A stretch of DNA of 64,000 bases from Deltaproteobacteria bacterium (GTDB lineage Bacteria > Desulfobacterota > Desulfomonilia > Desulfomonilales > Desulfomonilaceae): contig VGSG01000001.1 in NCBI GenBank assembly GCA_016875095.1, forward strand, positions 105,687 through 169,686, in the 5' to 3' direction. Below the pieces are notes generated by a model, which was not told where the DNA came from, searched no databases, and saw only the letters and a list, made by a program, of their open reading frames with translations. Shown piece by piece: positions 16,949 to 25,865 of the stretch (its first letter is position 1; every line of letters starts with the position of its first letter). The position numbers and the translations under genes were made by a program.

Positions 16949-17649
16949 CAGATGCTTTCGCCTTCCTCACGGAACCGGTATCCCACACCCCTCACGGTCT
17001 CGATATAATCCCCCGCAGCCCCCAGCTTCCGGCGGAGACCCACCACCTGCACGTCGACCGATCGCTCGGTGACGGGATAGCCATGCCCTTTGACGGCCCG
17101 TATGATCTGATCCCGGCTGAAGACCCATCCCGGCCTCCGGGCAAGAAAGTAAAGAATACGAAACTCCGTCGCGGTGAGCAACATGGGTCTGTCTTCGACC
17201 AACACCTCATGTCGCGATGGATCTATGACGATTCCATGAATTCGGACTACGGTCTGATCCTCCAGCTCTTCCGTTCTCCGCCGACGCAGGACGACCTTGA
17301 CCCGCGCCAAGAGCACCCGGGGGCTGAACGGCTTGGTTATGTAATCGTCTGCGCCTAACTCCAGGCCGGTCACGATGTCCGCATCCTCGCCCTTTGCCGT
17401 TATCATCACAATGGGAATTCTGTTCGTATCGGGATGACTCTTAAGATTGCGGCACACATCCAGTCCGTCCATTCCCGGCAGCATCAGATCGAGCAAGACC
17501 AAATCGGGCCGATCGGCCTTGGCGCTCCAAAGGCCTTTTTCGCCCGTGGCCGCGCAGGTCACCTGGTAACCCTCTTTGGTCAAGTTGTATCTTACCAGTT
17601 CCAAAATGTCTTCCTCATCGTCCACGACGAGGATCTTCTCTTTTGCCAT
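16948..17649 (-). CDS. phoB: Phosphate-regulon response regulator PhoB (OmpR family)
   Basis: 233 residues. The receiver domain has the acidic pair VVDDEED, phospho-Asp in LVLLDLMLPGMDG, Thr in VMITAKGED and Lys in DDYITKPFS. The winged helix (about 135-230) shows LTATEFRILYFLARRPG and RSVDVQVVGLRRKLG, the OmpR/PhoB recognition region. It activates pst and other phosphate-starvation genes. First gene of phoB-phoR-phoU; I could not identify an E. coli-like Pho box here or before pstS. Confidence 0.95.
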   Translation of the reverse strand: MAKEKILVVDDEEDILELVRYNLTKEGYQVTCAATGEKGLWSAKADRPDLVLLDLMLPGMDGLDVCRNLKSHPDTNRIPIVMITAKGEDADIVTGLELGADDYITKPFSPRVLLARVKVVLRRRRTEELEDQTVVRIHGIVIDPSRHEVLVEDRPMLLTATEFRILYFLARRPGWVFSRDQIIRAVKGHGYPVTERSVDVQVVGLRRKLGAAGDYIETVRGVGYRFREEGESI

Positions 17650-17743
17650 GACCTTTCTCGCAGAACGACAGAGATCTATTTCCCCATATATTCACCCCGG
17701 CTTTAATGGTACTTCAATAATTTTACATTAGCTTTTCGCTGCC

Positions 17744-18262
17744 CTATTGTAGTCCGAGAAGCTGAGAGGCTCTGAGCGCGAGGGTCGAGAACAGCGCAAC
17801 CGCCTCCATGTCTACCCGATCAGGGCTCCATAAGTATCGAGCCCATCCGGCTTGGCAGAAACCGTATATGCCCACTACAATCTGCCCAATGGCGAGGAGG
17901 CCGCCGGCAAATTGGCCTACCCCCAGGATAATACCTACAGCCGCCTGTCCTATCCCGAAAAAGCCGACCACGCACTGTCCGGCCCCAAGGAGGACCCCGA
18001 CACCGAACTGAGCTATCGTGACGGCCCCGATCCCGAACTGCCCGATAGCCACAAAGCCCTTTGCCACTCGGGTACTTCCCTTCTGGTCAGAACCAAATGC
18101 TACATGAACCAGAGGAATACCAAAGAGCTTCACCCGGGACTTCCACTCATAGCCACCCTTGTGCGCTATGGTCGGGGCTGGGCCTGGTCGGCCGCAGCGT
18201 GGACATGCAATCGCCTTGTCACTCAGTTCATTGCCGCAGTCCGGGCAGGTTTGGAGGGCCAT
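17744..18262 (-). CDS. Zinc-ribbon protein with glycine-rich hydrophobic repeats
   Basis: 172 residues. An N-terminal zinc ribbon (CPDCGNELSDKAIACPRCG) is followed by a soluble segment and then a long Gly/Ile/Val-rich hydrophobic tract made of tandem units of roughly 8-12 residues such as VAIGQFGIGA, VTIAQFGVGV, LGAGQCVVGF, FGIGQAAVGI, LGVGQFAGGL and LAIGQIVVGI. The regular (I/V)GQ(F/A)xxG spacing suggests packed membrane helices or an oligomeric shell. Proteins with this build are widespread and uncharacterised; I cannot assign a function. It lies upstream of phoB on the same strand with about 95 nt between. Confidence 0.75.
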   Translation of the reverse strand: MALQTCPDCGNELSDKAIACPRCGRPGPAPTIAHKGGYEWKSRVKLFGIPLVHVAFGSDQKGSTRVAKGFVAIGQFGIGAVTIAQFGVGVLLGAGQCVVGFFGIGQAAVGIILGVGQFAGGLLAIGQIVVGIYGFCQAGWARYLWSPDRVDMEAVALFSTLALRASQLLGLQ

Positions 18263-18416
18263 GAGCGCAGTCCTTAATTACGAGATGTCCGAATTTCAGT
18301 GATTTCCAGCACTATAACATACGCGGGCAAAAGTCCGGCCCTGAAAAACGAGAGACCAAGTCTTCGGAAAGCGGTGCGGCGCAGGTGGGGCCTCCGGTTC
18401 TACGCGACCCTCTCTT

Positions 18417-18445
18417 TTGACGCACGAACCAAGTTATTTTATAAT
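18417..18445 (+). promoter_or_regulatory. Near-consensus sigma70 promoter
   Basis: TTGACG (18417-18422) and TATAAT (18440-18445) with a 17-nt spacer match 11 of 12 consensus bases. The promoter is 21 nt before the start of the 53-residue microprotein gene, so the leader is very short. Confidence 0.8.
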
Positions 18446-18466
18446 AAAATCATAAAGGGGTAACCG

Positions 18467-18628
18467 ATGGTGGACAATTCCTGCGAGAAGTGTTCGTCAT
18501 CTTCCGGCTGTACCGCAAGGCTCGACGAACAGAGGAAAGATGAGGAGATTAACAGCGCGCCGATTCTTATCTGGTGCGCGGTAGCCATTGTCGTGTTCAG
18601 CTTGCTTGCCCGATTGCTTTTTAGTTAA
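18467..18628 (+). CDS. Cys-rich single-pass membrane microprotein (53 aa)
   Basis: ATG at 18467 to TAA at 18628, found by hand translation. The protein begins MVDNSCEKCSSSSGC (Cys at 6, 9 and 15), has a charged middle (ARLDEQRKDEEIN) and ends in one transmembrane helix (ILIWCAVAIVVFSLLARLLF). AGGGG lies 6 nt before the ATG and a near-perfect promoter lies immediately upstream. The N-terminal Cys cluster facing the cytoplasm could bind a metal or Fe-S cluster. I know no function. It is too short for routine gene calling but the signals are strong. Confidence 0.75.
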   Translation: MVDNSCEKCSSSSGCTARLDEQRKDEEINSAPILIWCAVAIVVFSLLARLLFS

Positions 18629-18666
18629 GTGCTCTGTTTCACGAGTTCGGTGAGGGATTCGAGCGC

Positions 18667-18695
18667 CGCTGACCCAGCGTTTCGCTGGGTCAGCG
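18667..18695. repeat. Perfect 13-bp-arm hairpin after the microprotein gene
   Basis: CGCTGACCCAGCG (18667-18679), loop TTT, CGCTGGGTCAGCG (18683-18695). It begins 39 nt after the stop codon. No T-run follows, so it may be a REP-like element or an mRNA 3'-end stabiliser rather than an intrinsic terminator. Confidence 0.7.
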
Positions 18696-18903
18696 CTGTT
18701 CTGGGATCCGTCTCCCGCATCGCGACAGACTGTCCAGGGCGCACGCGCAGGCGCGCCGCTACGAAAGACGGCGCATCGAACAGAGGCCAATTCCAATGCT
18801 TCGGCATGCCTTATTCGTTGGATCGGTCTCATGACCTGTGGCGACTTGACCCGCGACGGTTTGCCGGTTAAGCAAATGGTATCTCATTGGAGCAGGTGTT
18901 CGC

Positions 18904-21900
18904 GTGAAGGTCGTTTCTTCCATGACACCGGTCGCTCTCACCGACAGGCAGAGGGAATGCCTGGCGCCGGCCAGAAATGCGCTCGTCAGCGCGGGAGCGG
19001 GCTCGGGCAAGACCATGCTGCTCGTGCGCAAAATGGTGGATCTGTTTTGCACGTCCGGCCCGGGAGGCGATTACCTTGGAGTGGAAGACGTCCTCGCTCT
19101 CACGTTTACCCGTAAGGCCGCGGGTGAGATGCGCACCCGGGTATACAAAGAGCTGCTCTGCAGAATCGAAAGTTGCAGTGAGCCGCGGGTGAGACAACAC
19201 CTCATGGAAGTAAAGGATAGGATTCACGTCGCGCGGATTTCTACGATTCACGGCTTCGCTTCTTCCCTCATCAGAAGCTATCCGCTGGAATCAGGCGTGG
19301 ATCCGGATTTTGAAACATATGACGAAACCATTCAGGCAGGGGCCATTGACCGAGCGATCCGAGAAACCCTGAGAAGGCGCTGGGCTGACCGAGACGCGAA
19401 GCTCGAACGCGTGCTGAGCCTTTGGGATCCGGCGACCCTCGGGCGCATGCTGCGATACATGCTCGCAACGCCTATACAGTTCCTGGAAGCCGCTCGAGCG
19501 CACGAGAGAGAGCCGATTATCGAACTTCTCCGGCAAGTCCAGCGGCAGAAGTGGGAGGAATTCACCCGAGAAGCCGACCAGGGCGGAGGAGGACTGGCAT
19601 GGGCCAACGAGCTCGCGCATCGATGCCAGAGGGACTTGAAGAAATCCGCAACATCATCGGATACTCAAATTCGACAAAATTTGACGCGTCGGCTGCAAGA
19701 AGATTTTGTGGCGCCTCTTCTCGGTTTCTTGGGGCAACTGACTGTGGGGAACGCGGATCCCAAGCTCCTGAATGATCTCGATAGCGCCCTACAAGAAATA
19801 GGTTCTTCGTTGAGCTGGAAAAGACCGGCCCTGAAGGGGCCTTTTGCAGCCATGAAGAGAACCGTGGTCCCCTGGTTTGAATCGCTGGACCGGGATCAGG
19901 CTGCGCTGAGCTGGATAGAAGATCTGCTGGATGTGGCCCGCGACGCATGGAACCGCTACGAGGCCGAAAAGGCCCGGTCGGCAAAGCTTGCGCAGGACGA
20001 CCTTCTTTTGAAAGCCCATGCCCTGTGCCGCGCGCATCCCGAACAGGCGCGAAGCGGAGTTAGTCACATCCTGGTTGATGAGTTCCAGGATACGGATCCG
20101 ACTCAATGGGAGACGATAGTCTCCGTGGCGTGCGCATCGGATGGGCATCCGCAGAATCTGTTTCTCGTCGGCGACGCGAAACAGGCAATATACGCCTTCA
20201 GGGGCGCGGACCACACGGTAACTTGGACGGCCCGGGACGCGCTACGGCGAGCGGAACCGCAACGATTCCAAGAGCGCTCTCTGGCGGAGAACTTCCGATC
20301 CCTTCCGGGCCTTTTACTCTTCACCAACGCGCTCTTTGAGCGGCTCTTTGCCGCGGCTGATGTCCGGCGACATCCTTATGCGGTCCCGGCCCAACCGCTC
20401 ATCCCCAGGCGCGAGAACCAAGCTGCCTCAAGCTCGTGCGTCGGGGTTCTCCTTACTCAAACTGAAGAAAAAAAGGATGCGTGGGCGGAAGAAGCCAGGA
20501 GTGTCACCTCGTTCCTTAGGAGAGTGGCGACCGGCGCGGACACGGATTTCAGCCACATTTCGGAGCTAATCAAGGACGGGCAGCCCGCGGTGGGCATTCT
20601 CTTCCGGAAATACCGACAGATGCCTCACTATATTGGAGAGCTGACACGAGCGGGTCTTCCGTTCACCGTCTATCACGGCCGAACATTCTTCGAAACCCTG
20701 GAGATTCAAACGCTCATAAACCTCGTCGCGTGGCTCGCGGATCCGTTGGATGACGCGGCCCTCTTGGGCGTACTCAGATCACCCATATATGCATGGACCG
20801 ATGAGGAGCTGCTAAGGCTTCATAACCCTTCGGAACGGAAAGTCGCTTCCCTTCAGCAGCGGCTGGAGGCCCTCGCGTGCAACCCGGGCGCGGATGGTGA
20901 GTCGCCGGCCAAACAAACCTGGCGCGGCCTGCAAAAGCTCAGAAACCTCGCGGATCATATGAGCTTGTCGGAGACCTTAAGAGCAGCCCTAGACACAGCG
21001 TCGGCCCATCTCATCCTCGGGCGGGGCCTGAGAGGGGCGCAGGCTACGGCGAATATCGAGAAGTTCCTCGCTATGGTGCGGGCTCTGGAATCAACGGAAA
21101 CCCCGTCGGCCCAGACCATCGTGAGGGCCATACGAGACCGGAGCGAAACGGGCGCCGGAGAGGCGGAAGCGGAAAGCCCCGCTGAGCGCAGGGCTGCGAT
21201 ACAGCTCATGAGCATCCATGCGGCCAAGGGTCTGGAATTTCCGCTCGTGATTTTGGCGTGCTCCGGCGCAGGTCGCAAAGGCAATTCCAGTGTCTTCCTC
21301 AAGCGCATTTCATTGGCGGGGTCCGACAACCAGGAATCAGTTCGTAGGTTGACTCTATGCGGGATCGATTTCGCGAAAGACGCGGAGCAGGAGCTTCCGT
21401 CACCCACGGCGCTCAAGGAGTTCCTCAAGGAACATGACCGGCTACAGTCTGAAGCTGAAGAGAAAAGGCTCCTGTACGTGGCCCTCACACGTGCCCGCGA
21501 CCATTTGGTCATGTCGCTAGTCAGAACGAGCGGCATGATCCTCAATGAGGAAGGATCACACGCGCGCATGATCCTGGAAAGCATTCCGGGGCTTGCGGAA
21601 GCCGCCGCGCAGGGCAAGAGCGCGATCGACTTTGGAGGCATTCCGCTCAAGCTTATGTGCGATCATGAACTGTCCGCGGATCGTGACGATCCTCACGGAC
21701 CGTCGTGTGAAGGTGAGCTCGAAAAAATCCGCGCCGCGACCTTCCCAGTCTCTAAACCTCTTGCCCGGATCGGCCCCCTGCCCTACCCGCGCACAATCAG
21801 GGTAAGCGTCACCGATTTGATGGTCTATGCCCGTTGTCCGAGACGGTGCTATTTCGAGCGGTTCTTTTCTCGTCCGAGTCGGCGAGTCGGCCCGGTCGGA

Positions 21901-22623
21901 GGAAAGGGCGCCGATGGAAGCTTTGTGGTGGAGGAGCGGGAGTTTCGCCTTCCGGAACCTCGCCTCGTAGGCGCGCTGGTCCACAAGATCCTTGAGACCG
22001 GCGAAGCGCTCGTGCGCGCGTGGAAGCCCGGAGCGTCCCCCCCGGTGGAACTCACGAAAGCGGTGACTGAATGGACTTCTCGCATGAGGCCGAATCACGG
22101 TTCCCATATTGAGGGCGTTCGTGACCAGGTCTTGAGGCACCTGCAAAACCTTGGCGAGAGCGGTATCCTCGATGAAACCGCGGGCCAAGAGGAGATCGTG
22201 CTCAGGGAGATCCCATTTGAAATCGAGGAGAGGGATTGCATCATAGCCGGGGCCCTAGACCGCCTTTTCAGGACAGCGGACGGCGCATGGCATCTCTGGG
22301 ACTACAAAACCACGCAGCTTACGGATCGGTCCAGAGAGCAAGTGGTGTCGGACGAAGCGTACGACGCGCAATTACGATTGTACGCCTGGGCTGCGGGTAA
22401 AGTTCTGGGGACGCCCGTATCGGACGCAGGCGTTGTCTTTACGGACACGCCTGGGGAGGCGTATTTCCCGGTCTCCGTCGAACCGGCGCTCTTGGAAACC
22501 ATGGTGTCGGACATGCTCTCCGAACTCGTGGATCTGCTCGACAAGGGCATTGAGGGATTCTGCGCCAACAAATCCTCTCGAGCTTGCGCATCATGCGAAT
22601 GCGAGCTTCTGGGACTATGCTGA
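18904..22623 (+). CDS. AddA/RecB-like UvrD-family helicase with C-terminal PD-(D/E)XK nuclease and Cys cluster
   Basis: 1239 residues. Superfamily 1A helicase motifs: Walker A AGAGSGKT (30-37), Ia LTFTRKAAGEM, II ILVDEFQDTDPTQWE (about 388-402), III VGDAKQAIYAFRGAD, V/VI MSIHAAKGLEFPLV and LLYVALTRARDHLVMS. The C-terminus is a RecB-type nuclease: LVGALVHKILE, IIAGALDRL and WDYKTTQ, with QLRLYAWA. Cys residues before the nuclease (YARCPRRCYFE, about 975) and at the very end (CASCECELLGLC) resemble the split Fe-S ligands of AddB/AdnB/Cas4 nucleases. It probably processes DNA double-strand ends. No AddB-like partner is in the window. The start is GTG at 18904; an ATG at 18922 is possible. Confidence 0.88.
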   Translation: MKVVSSMTPVALTDRQRECLAPARNALVSAGAGSGKTMLLVRKMVDLFCTSGPGGDYLGVEDVLALTFTRKAAGEMRTRVYKELLCRIESCSEPRVRQHLMEVKDRIHVARISTIHGFASSLIRSYPLESGVDPDFETYDETIQAGAIDRAIRETLRRRWADRDAKLERVLSLWDPATLGRMLRYMLATPIQFLEAARAHEREPIIELLRQVQRQKWEEFTREADQGGGGLAWANELAHRCQRDLKKSATSSDTQIRQNLTRRLQEDFVAPLLGFLGQLTVGNADPKLLNDLDSALQEIGSSLSWKRPALKGPFAAMKRTVVPWFESLDRDQAALSWIEDLLDVARDAWNRYEAEKARSAKLAQDDLLLKAHALCRAHPEQARSGVSHILVDEFQDTDPTQWETIVSVACASDGHPQNLFLVGDAKQAIYAFRGADHTVTWTARDALRRAEPQRFQERSLAENFRSLPGLLLFTNALFERLFAAADVRRHPYAVPAQPLIPRRENQAASSSCVGVLLTQTEEKKDAWAEEARSVTSFLRRVATGADTDFSHISELIKDGQPAVGILFRKYRQMPHYIGELTRAGLPFTVYHGRTFFETLEIQTLINLVAWLADPLDDAALLGVLRSPIYAWTDEELLRLHNPSERKVASLQQRLEALACNPGADGESPAKQTWRGLQKLRNLADHMSLSETLRAALDTASAHLILGRGLRGAQATANIEKFLAMVRALESTETPSAQTIVRAIRDRSETGAGEAEAESPAERRAAIQLMSIHAAKGLEFPLVILACSGAGRKGNSSVFLKRISLAGSDNQESVRRLTLCGIDFAKDAEQELPSPTALKEFLKEHDRLQSEAEEKRLLYVALTRARDHLVMSLVRTSGMILNEEGSHARMILESIPGLAEAAAQGKSAIDFGGIPLKLMCDHELSADRDDPHGPSCEGELEKIRAATFPVSKPLARIGPLPYPRTIRVSVTDLMVYARCPRRCYFERFFSRPSRRVGPVGGKGADGSFVVEEREFRLPEPRLVGALVHKILETGEALVRAWKPGASPPVELTKAVTEWTSRMRPNHGSHIEGVRDQVLRHLQNLGESGILDETAGQEEIVLREIPFEIEERDCIIAGALDRLFRTADGAWHLWDYKTTQLTDRSREQVVSDEAYDAQLRLYAWAAGKVLGTPVSDAGVVFTDTPGEAYFPVSVEPALLETMVSDMLSELVDLLDKGIEGFCANKSSRACASCECELLGLC

Positions 22624-22677
22624 AATCGAAGTCGGCGCGGCGTCGGTTGTCCCGCGTGAACAAGGAGCGCTCGCTGT

Positions 22678-22986
22678 ATGGACTTCAAAGCGATGCAAGT
22701 TCTGTGTATGGCTGTCTCGACTCTCATGGAAGAGATGCGGTGGGCGTCTTTCGGATCGGAGCAGGCTCACACCCCGCAGGTCGAGACCGAAGAGGATTAC
22801 CACAACCTCGACATGCTCATGGAAATCCTGGGCGCGCTCACCAGGTTAATGGACGCGCGAATCAACTATGTAACCAACGAAGGAAAGCTCATACGCGAGC
22901 GAATAGAAATACTCCTCGAAATCGGTAGCCGGTACAAGAGGGAACTGGAGGCTCTAGAAGCTCTGGAAAGAAAAGGCAATTGCTGA
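22678..22986 (+). CDS. Hypothetical alpha-helical protein
   Basis: 102 residues, ATG at 22678 with AAGGAG about 10 nt upstream, 54 nt after the helicase-nuclease stop on the same strand, so probably co-transcribed. The sequence is helix-rich and ends in a charged coiled-coil-like stretch (RERIEILLEIGSRYKRELEALEALE). No family is recognised. Position suggests a possible accessory role to the helicase, but nothing in the sequence proves it. Confidence 0.55.
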   Translation: MDFKAMQVLCMAVSTLMEEMRWASFGSEQAHTPQVETEEDYHNLDMLMEILGALTRLMDARINYVTNEGKLIRERIEILLEIGSRYKRELEALEALERKGNC

Positions 22987-23194
22987 CCCCGATTATTCAG
23001 TTCAGTTACAGCAACTTTGGAAACTTTTGCTTTAGCAAAGAGTCAGATAAGATGTGAATGAGGCATGCCCCGCCCTGCCCGTGGAAAGACTGAGTGGATG
23101 GATTTCCGCGGCCGGGCGGGGCTCCTTGTTCCGGAGCCCATTTCAAAACCGGGAGTTTTGCAAGGCGTTCCGGAAGCCGGCAAGCATTTCGTCG

Positions 23195-24001
23195 TTACCC
23201 AAAGCGGCCGGTCACGTACTCCATGGTCTTCTTCACTTTGGGATTGGTGAAGATGGTCGATGTCTCGCCGCATTCGATGAGCGCGCCCAGGTACATGAAG
23301 GCGGTGTTGTCCGAGACTCTCGCCGCCTGCTGCATGTTGTGCGTCACGATGATGATGGTGTAGCGTCCTCTCAGATCGTCAATAAGATCTTCGATCTTGC
23401 CCGTGGCCACGGGGTCCAGCGCGGAACAGGGTTCGTCCATGAGGAGCACGTCCGGGTCCGCTGCGATAGCGCGGGCAATGCATAGCCTCTGTTGTTGGCC
23501 ACCGGAAAGCCCCAGAGCGTTGTCTTGCAGCCGATCTTTTACTTCATCCCAGAGCGCGGCCTGCCTAAGAGCGCGTTCGACAGTCTCCCGCAAAATGCTT
23601 TTATCGCGAACGCCGTCCACGCGGAGCGGATAAATGACATTGGCCGCTATGGACATAGGGAATGGATTGGGTTTCTGGAAAACCATTCCCATTGCTTTCC
23701 GGAGAGCGATCACGTCCACGCTGGGGTTGTAGATATCGGTGTCGCCGAGCAGAATCCTGCCCCGAGTTCTCAGCCCGGCTATAAGATCGTTCATGCGGTT
23801 GATCGCCCGCAAGAGAGTGGATTTGCCGCAGCCTGAAGGACCGATCAACGCTGTAACAAAACCCTTTTCCACTTGCATTGAAACGTCGAACAGGGCCTGC
23901 TTGCCGCTGTACCAGAGACTGAAATCCTCTATCGTGAGCAGAGACCCTTCGGGCCCTTGTTTCGCGTGGTAAACGGTCTCTCCGTTGCCGCTCTCGCGCA
24001 T
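23195..24001 (-). CDS. pstB: Phosphate ABC transporter ATPase PstB
   Basis: 268 residues. Walker [11 protein letters not shown]-loop [11 protein letters not shown] (typical PstB), signature [14 protein letters not shown], Walker [14 protein letters not shown], switch THNMQQA. The stretch [20 protein letters not shown] and the ending [13 protein letters not shown] are PstB hallmarks. It drives high-affinity phosphate import through PstCA. Last gene of pstS-pstC-pstA-pstB, 13 nt after pstA. Confidence 0.96.
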   Translation of the reverse strand: MRESGNGETVYHAKQGPEGSLLTIEDFSLWYSGKQALFDVSMQVEKGFVTALIGPSGCGKSTLLRAINRMNDLIAGLRTRGRILLGDTDIYNPSVDVIALRKAMGMVFQKPNPFPMSIAANVIYPLRVDGVRDKSILRETVERALRQAALWDEVKDRLQDNALGLSGGQQQRLCIARAIAADPDVLLMDEPCSALDPVATGKIEDLIDDLRGRYTIIIVTHNMQQAARVSDNTAFMYLGALIECGETSTIFTNPKVKKTMEYVTGRFG

Positions 24002-24014
24002 CTCTCAAACCTTC

Positions 24015-25853
24015 TTAGAAATGACCCGCAAGGAACTTCTTTTTCAGGCGATTCCTTACCACAATGGAGGCCGCATTCAGAGCCAACACCATGCCGATGA
24101 GGAGGAGCGTGGTCACATACACCATCGGTCGAGCCGCTTCGGAATTGCGGGATTGAAATCCCACGTCATAAATATGGAATCCCAAGTGCATGAAACTTCG
24201 CTCCAGATGTAGATAAGGAAAAATGCCGTCAATGGGCAATTCCGGCGCTATTTTCACCACCCCCACCAACATGAGAGGGGCTACCTCTTGCGCGCCACGG
24301 GCCATAGCGAGGATAAGGCCGGTCATAATTCCCGGCATGGCTCTCGGAAGCACTATGTGCTTGATGGTTTGCCACTTGGAGGCGCCGCAAGCCAAGGAGC
24401 CTTCTCGCATCGACTGAGGCACCGCGGCCAGGGCTTCCTCGGTGGCGACGATCACCACAGGCACAGTGAGAAGCGCAAGGGTTAACGAGGCCCAGAGCAG
24501 GCCCCCGGTCCCGAAGGTAGGACTTGGCAGCCGCTCGGGAAAGAAGAGCTGATCTATGCTCCCGCCAACCAAATAAGCAAAGAACCCGAGTCCGAAGATC
24601 CCGTACACGATAGAAGGGACCCCGGCCAGATTATTCACGCATATGCGCACTAGTGAGACAACTCGCCCCTGCTTCGCGTATTCTCTCAGATACAGAGCAG
24701 CTACCACTCCAAAGGGCGCGACCGCGAGCGCAAGGAGCGCCGTCATGCAAAACGTGCCGAAAATTGCGGGCATAACCCCGCCTTCGGTATTCGCTTCTCG
24801 TGGCTCCTGTGAGAGGAATTCCCACCATCGTGATAAATAGATATGAAGCTTTTCGGTGACTGTGAGCCTATTGGCGGGATAGAGGCGGACAATATCCGAG
24901 AGTTTGAGCTGTTTCTCTTGTCCGTTCACCTCTGCCAAGGTGATGGTATACTTCCCGTCTCGTTCTTTGATGGATTCAGCTTCTCTGGCTAACTCCTCGT
25001 GACGAGCCCGCCATTTTTCCGCTTTGGCTTCATACTCATCCTTGGCCGAACGATATTCAGGGCTCTCCTCTCCGCGACTGAGCGCGACTTTTCTTAGTCC
25101 AAGCCGCCCTTTTTCCAGGTGGTGGTTCACCTCGCCCATCTCGCTGCGTTCGATCTGTCGTATCCGAGCCCGTCTCTTAGTGGCCTGGGCCACGGCCTGA
25201 TCGAGGGTTGCCATGTTCACGTCCGACCCTTGTATGATCTGGCCGTTAAGGTCTAGTTTTGTGATCCGACCGATAAAGGGGCCCCATTCGACACGTTCCA
25301 CAAAGAACATGTCTTTGGGTGTTGAGGTCTCGACAATATCGTGGGTGGGGGTCCAGCGAAAATCCTCGTTGTATAGGTCGAAGTTCCCGATTCGATAGAG
25401 GTTCCTATTGGCAAAGCCTTTCTGGTCCGCGATTTCTTTCCGGACGTTTTCAGGGAGCCCTTTGAGCGCCTCCGGTTCGAGCTTGTACACCTCGGCCCGG
25501 AAGAACTCGCCCGCGATCTGTTTGTTGTCCTTAAGCTTCACTACGTAGAGCGGCTCGGGATAGAAAGTGAGAATACCGTTGTAGACTACGAAGATCAGAA
25601 AGCCAATTATCATGAGAATGCCGATAACCAGCGCGCCGCCCATGCTCCAAACAAAGGGCTCGCCCGCTGCCCGAAAGTCCCAGGCGTACGGCCTTTTCCG
25701 GGCCGGAGTCAAAGGTGGGCGCTCCTCTTCTCCCTTTTCCGGCGCCCGCACAGGTTCCGTGGTCTCTTGCGGGGACGCTGCGTGGCTCCTTCGTGGTGGA
25801 GGGCCCACGCGGTTATCGAATTCATCCGCGGCTGACTTCGGATTAGCGCTCAT
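24015..25853 (-). CDS. pstA: Phosphate ABC transporter permease PstA with large N-terminal extension
   Basis: 612 residues, about twice the length of E. coli PstA. After a Pro/Arg-rich cytoplasmic start there is one TM (ALVIGILMIIGFLIFVVYNGI), then some 250 residues of presumably periplasmic sequence with a coiled-coil-like stretch (EEHREYRSA-type, near residues 225-290). The canonical permease domain follows from about 345 (VMPAIFGTFCMTALLALAVA), with EAA loop GASKWQTIKHIVLPRAMPGIMTGLILA. It ends just upstream of pstB; pstC precedes by 12 nt. Long PstA/PstC pairs are known in other proteobacteria; the role of the extension is unclear. Confidence 0.92.
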   Translation of the reverse strand: MSANPKSAADEFDNRVGPPPRRSHAASPQETTEPVRAPEKGEEERPPLTPARKRPYAWDFRAAGEPFVWSMGGALVIGILMIIGFLIFVVYNGILTFYPEPLYVVKLKDNKQIAGEFFRAEVYKLEPEALKGLPENVRKEIADQKGFANRNLYRIGNFDLYNEDFRWTPTHDIVETSTPKDMFFVERVEWGPFIGRITKLDLNGQIIQGSDVNMATLDQAVAQATKRRARIRQIERSEMGEVNHHLEKGRLGLRKVALSRGEESPEYRSAKDEYEAKAEKWRARHEELAREAESIKERDGKYTITLAEVNGQEKQLKLSDIVRLYPANRLTVTEKLHIYLSRWWEFLSQEPREANTEGGVMPAIFGTFCMTALLALAVAPFGVVAALYLREYAKQGRVVSLVRICVNNLAGVPSIVYGIFGLGFFAYLVGGSIDQLFFPERLPSPTFGTGGLLWASLTLALLTVPVVIVATEEALAAVPQSMREGSLACGASKWQTIKHIVLPRAMPGIMTGLILAMARGAQEVAPLMLVGVVKIAPELPIDGIFPYLHLERSFMHLGFHIYDVGFQSRNSEAARPMVYVTTLLLIGMVLALNAASIVVRNRLKKKFLAGHF

Positions 25854-25865
25854 TTAGTCATCACC

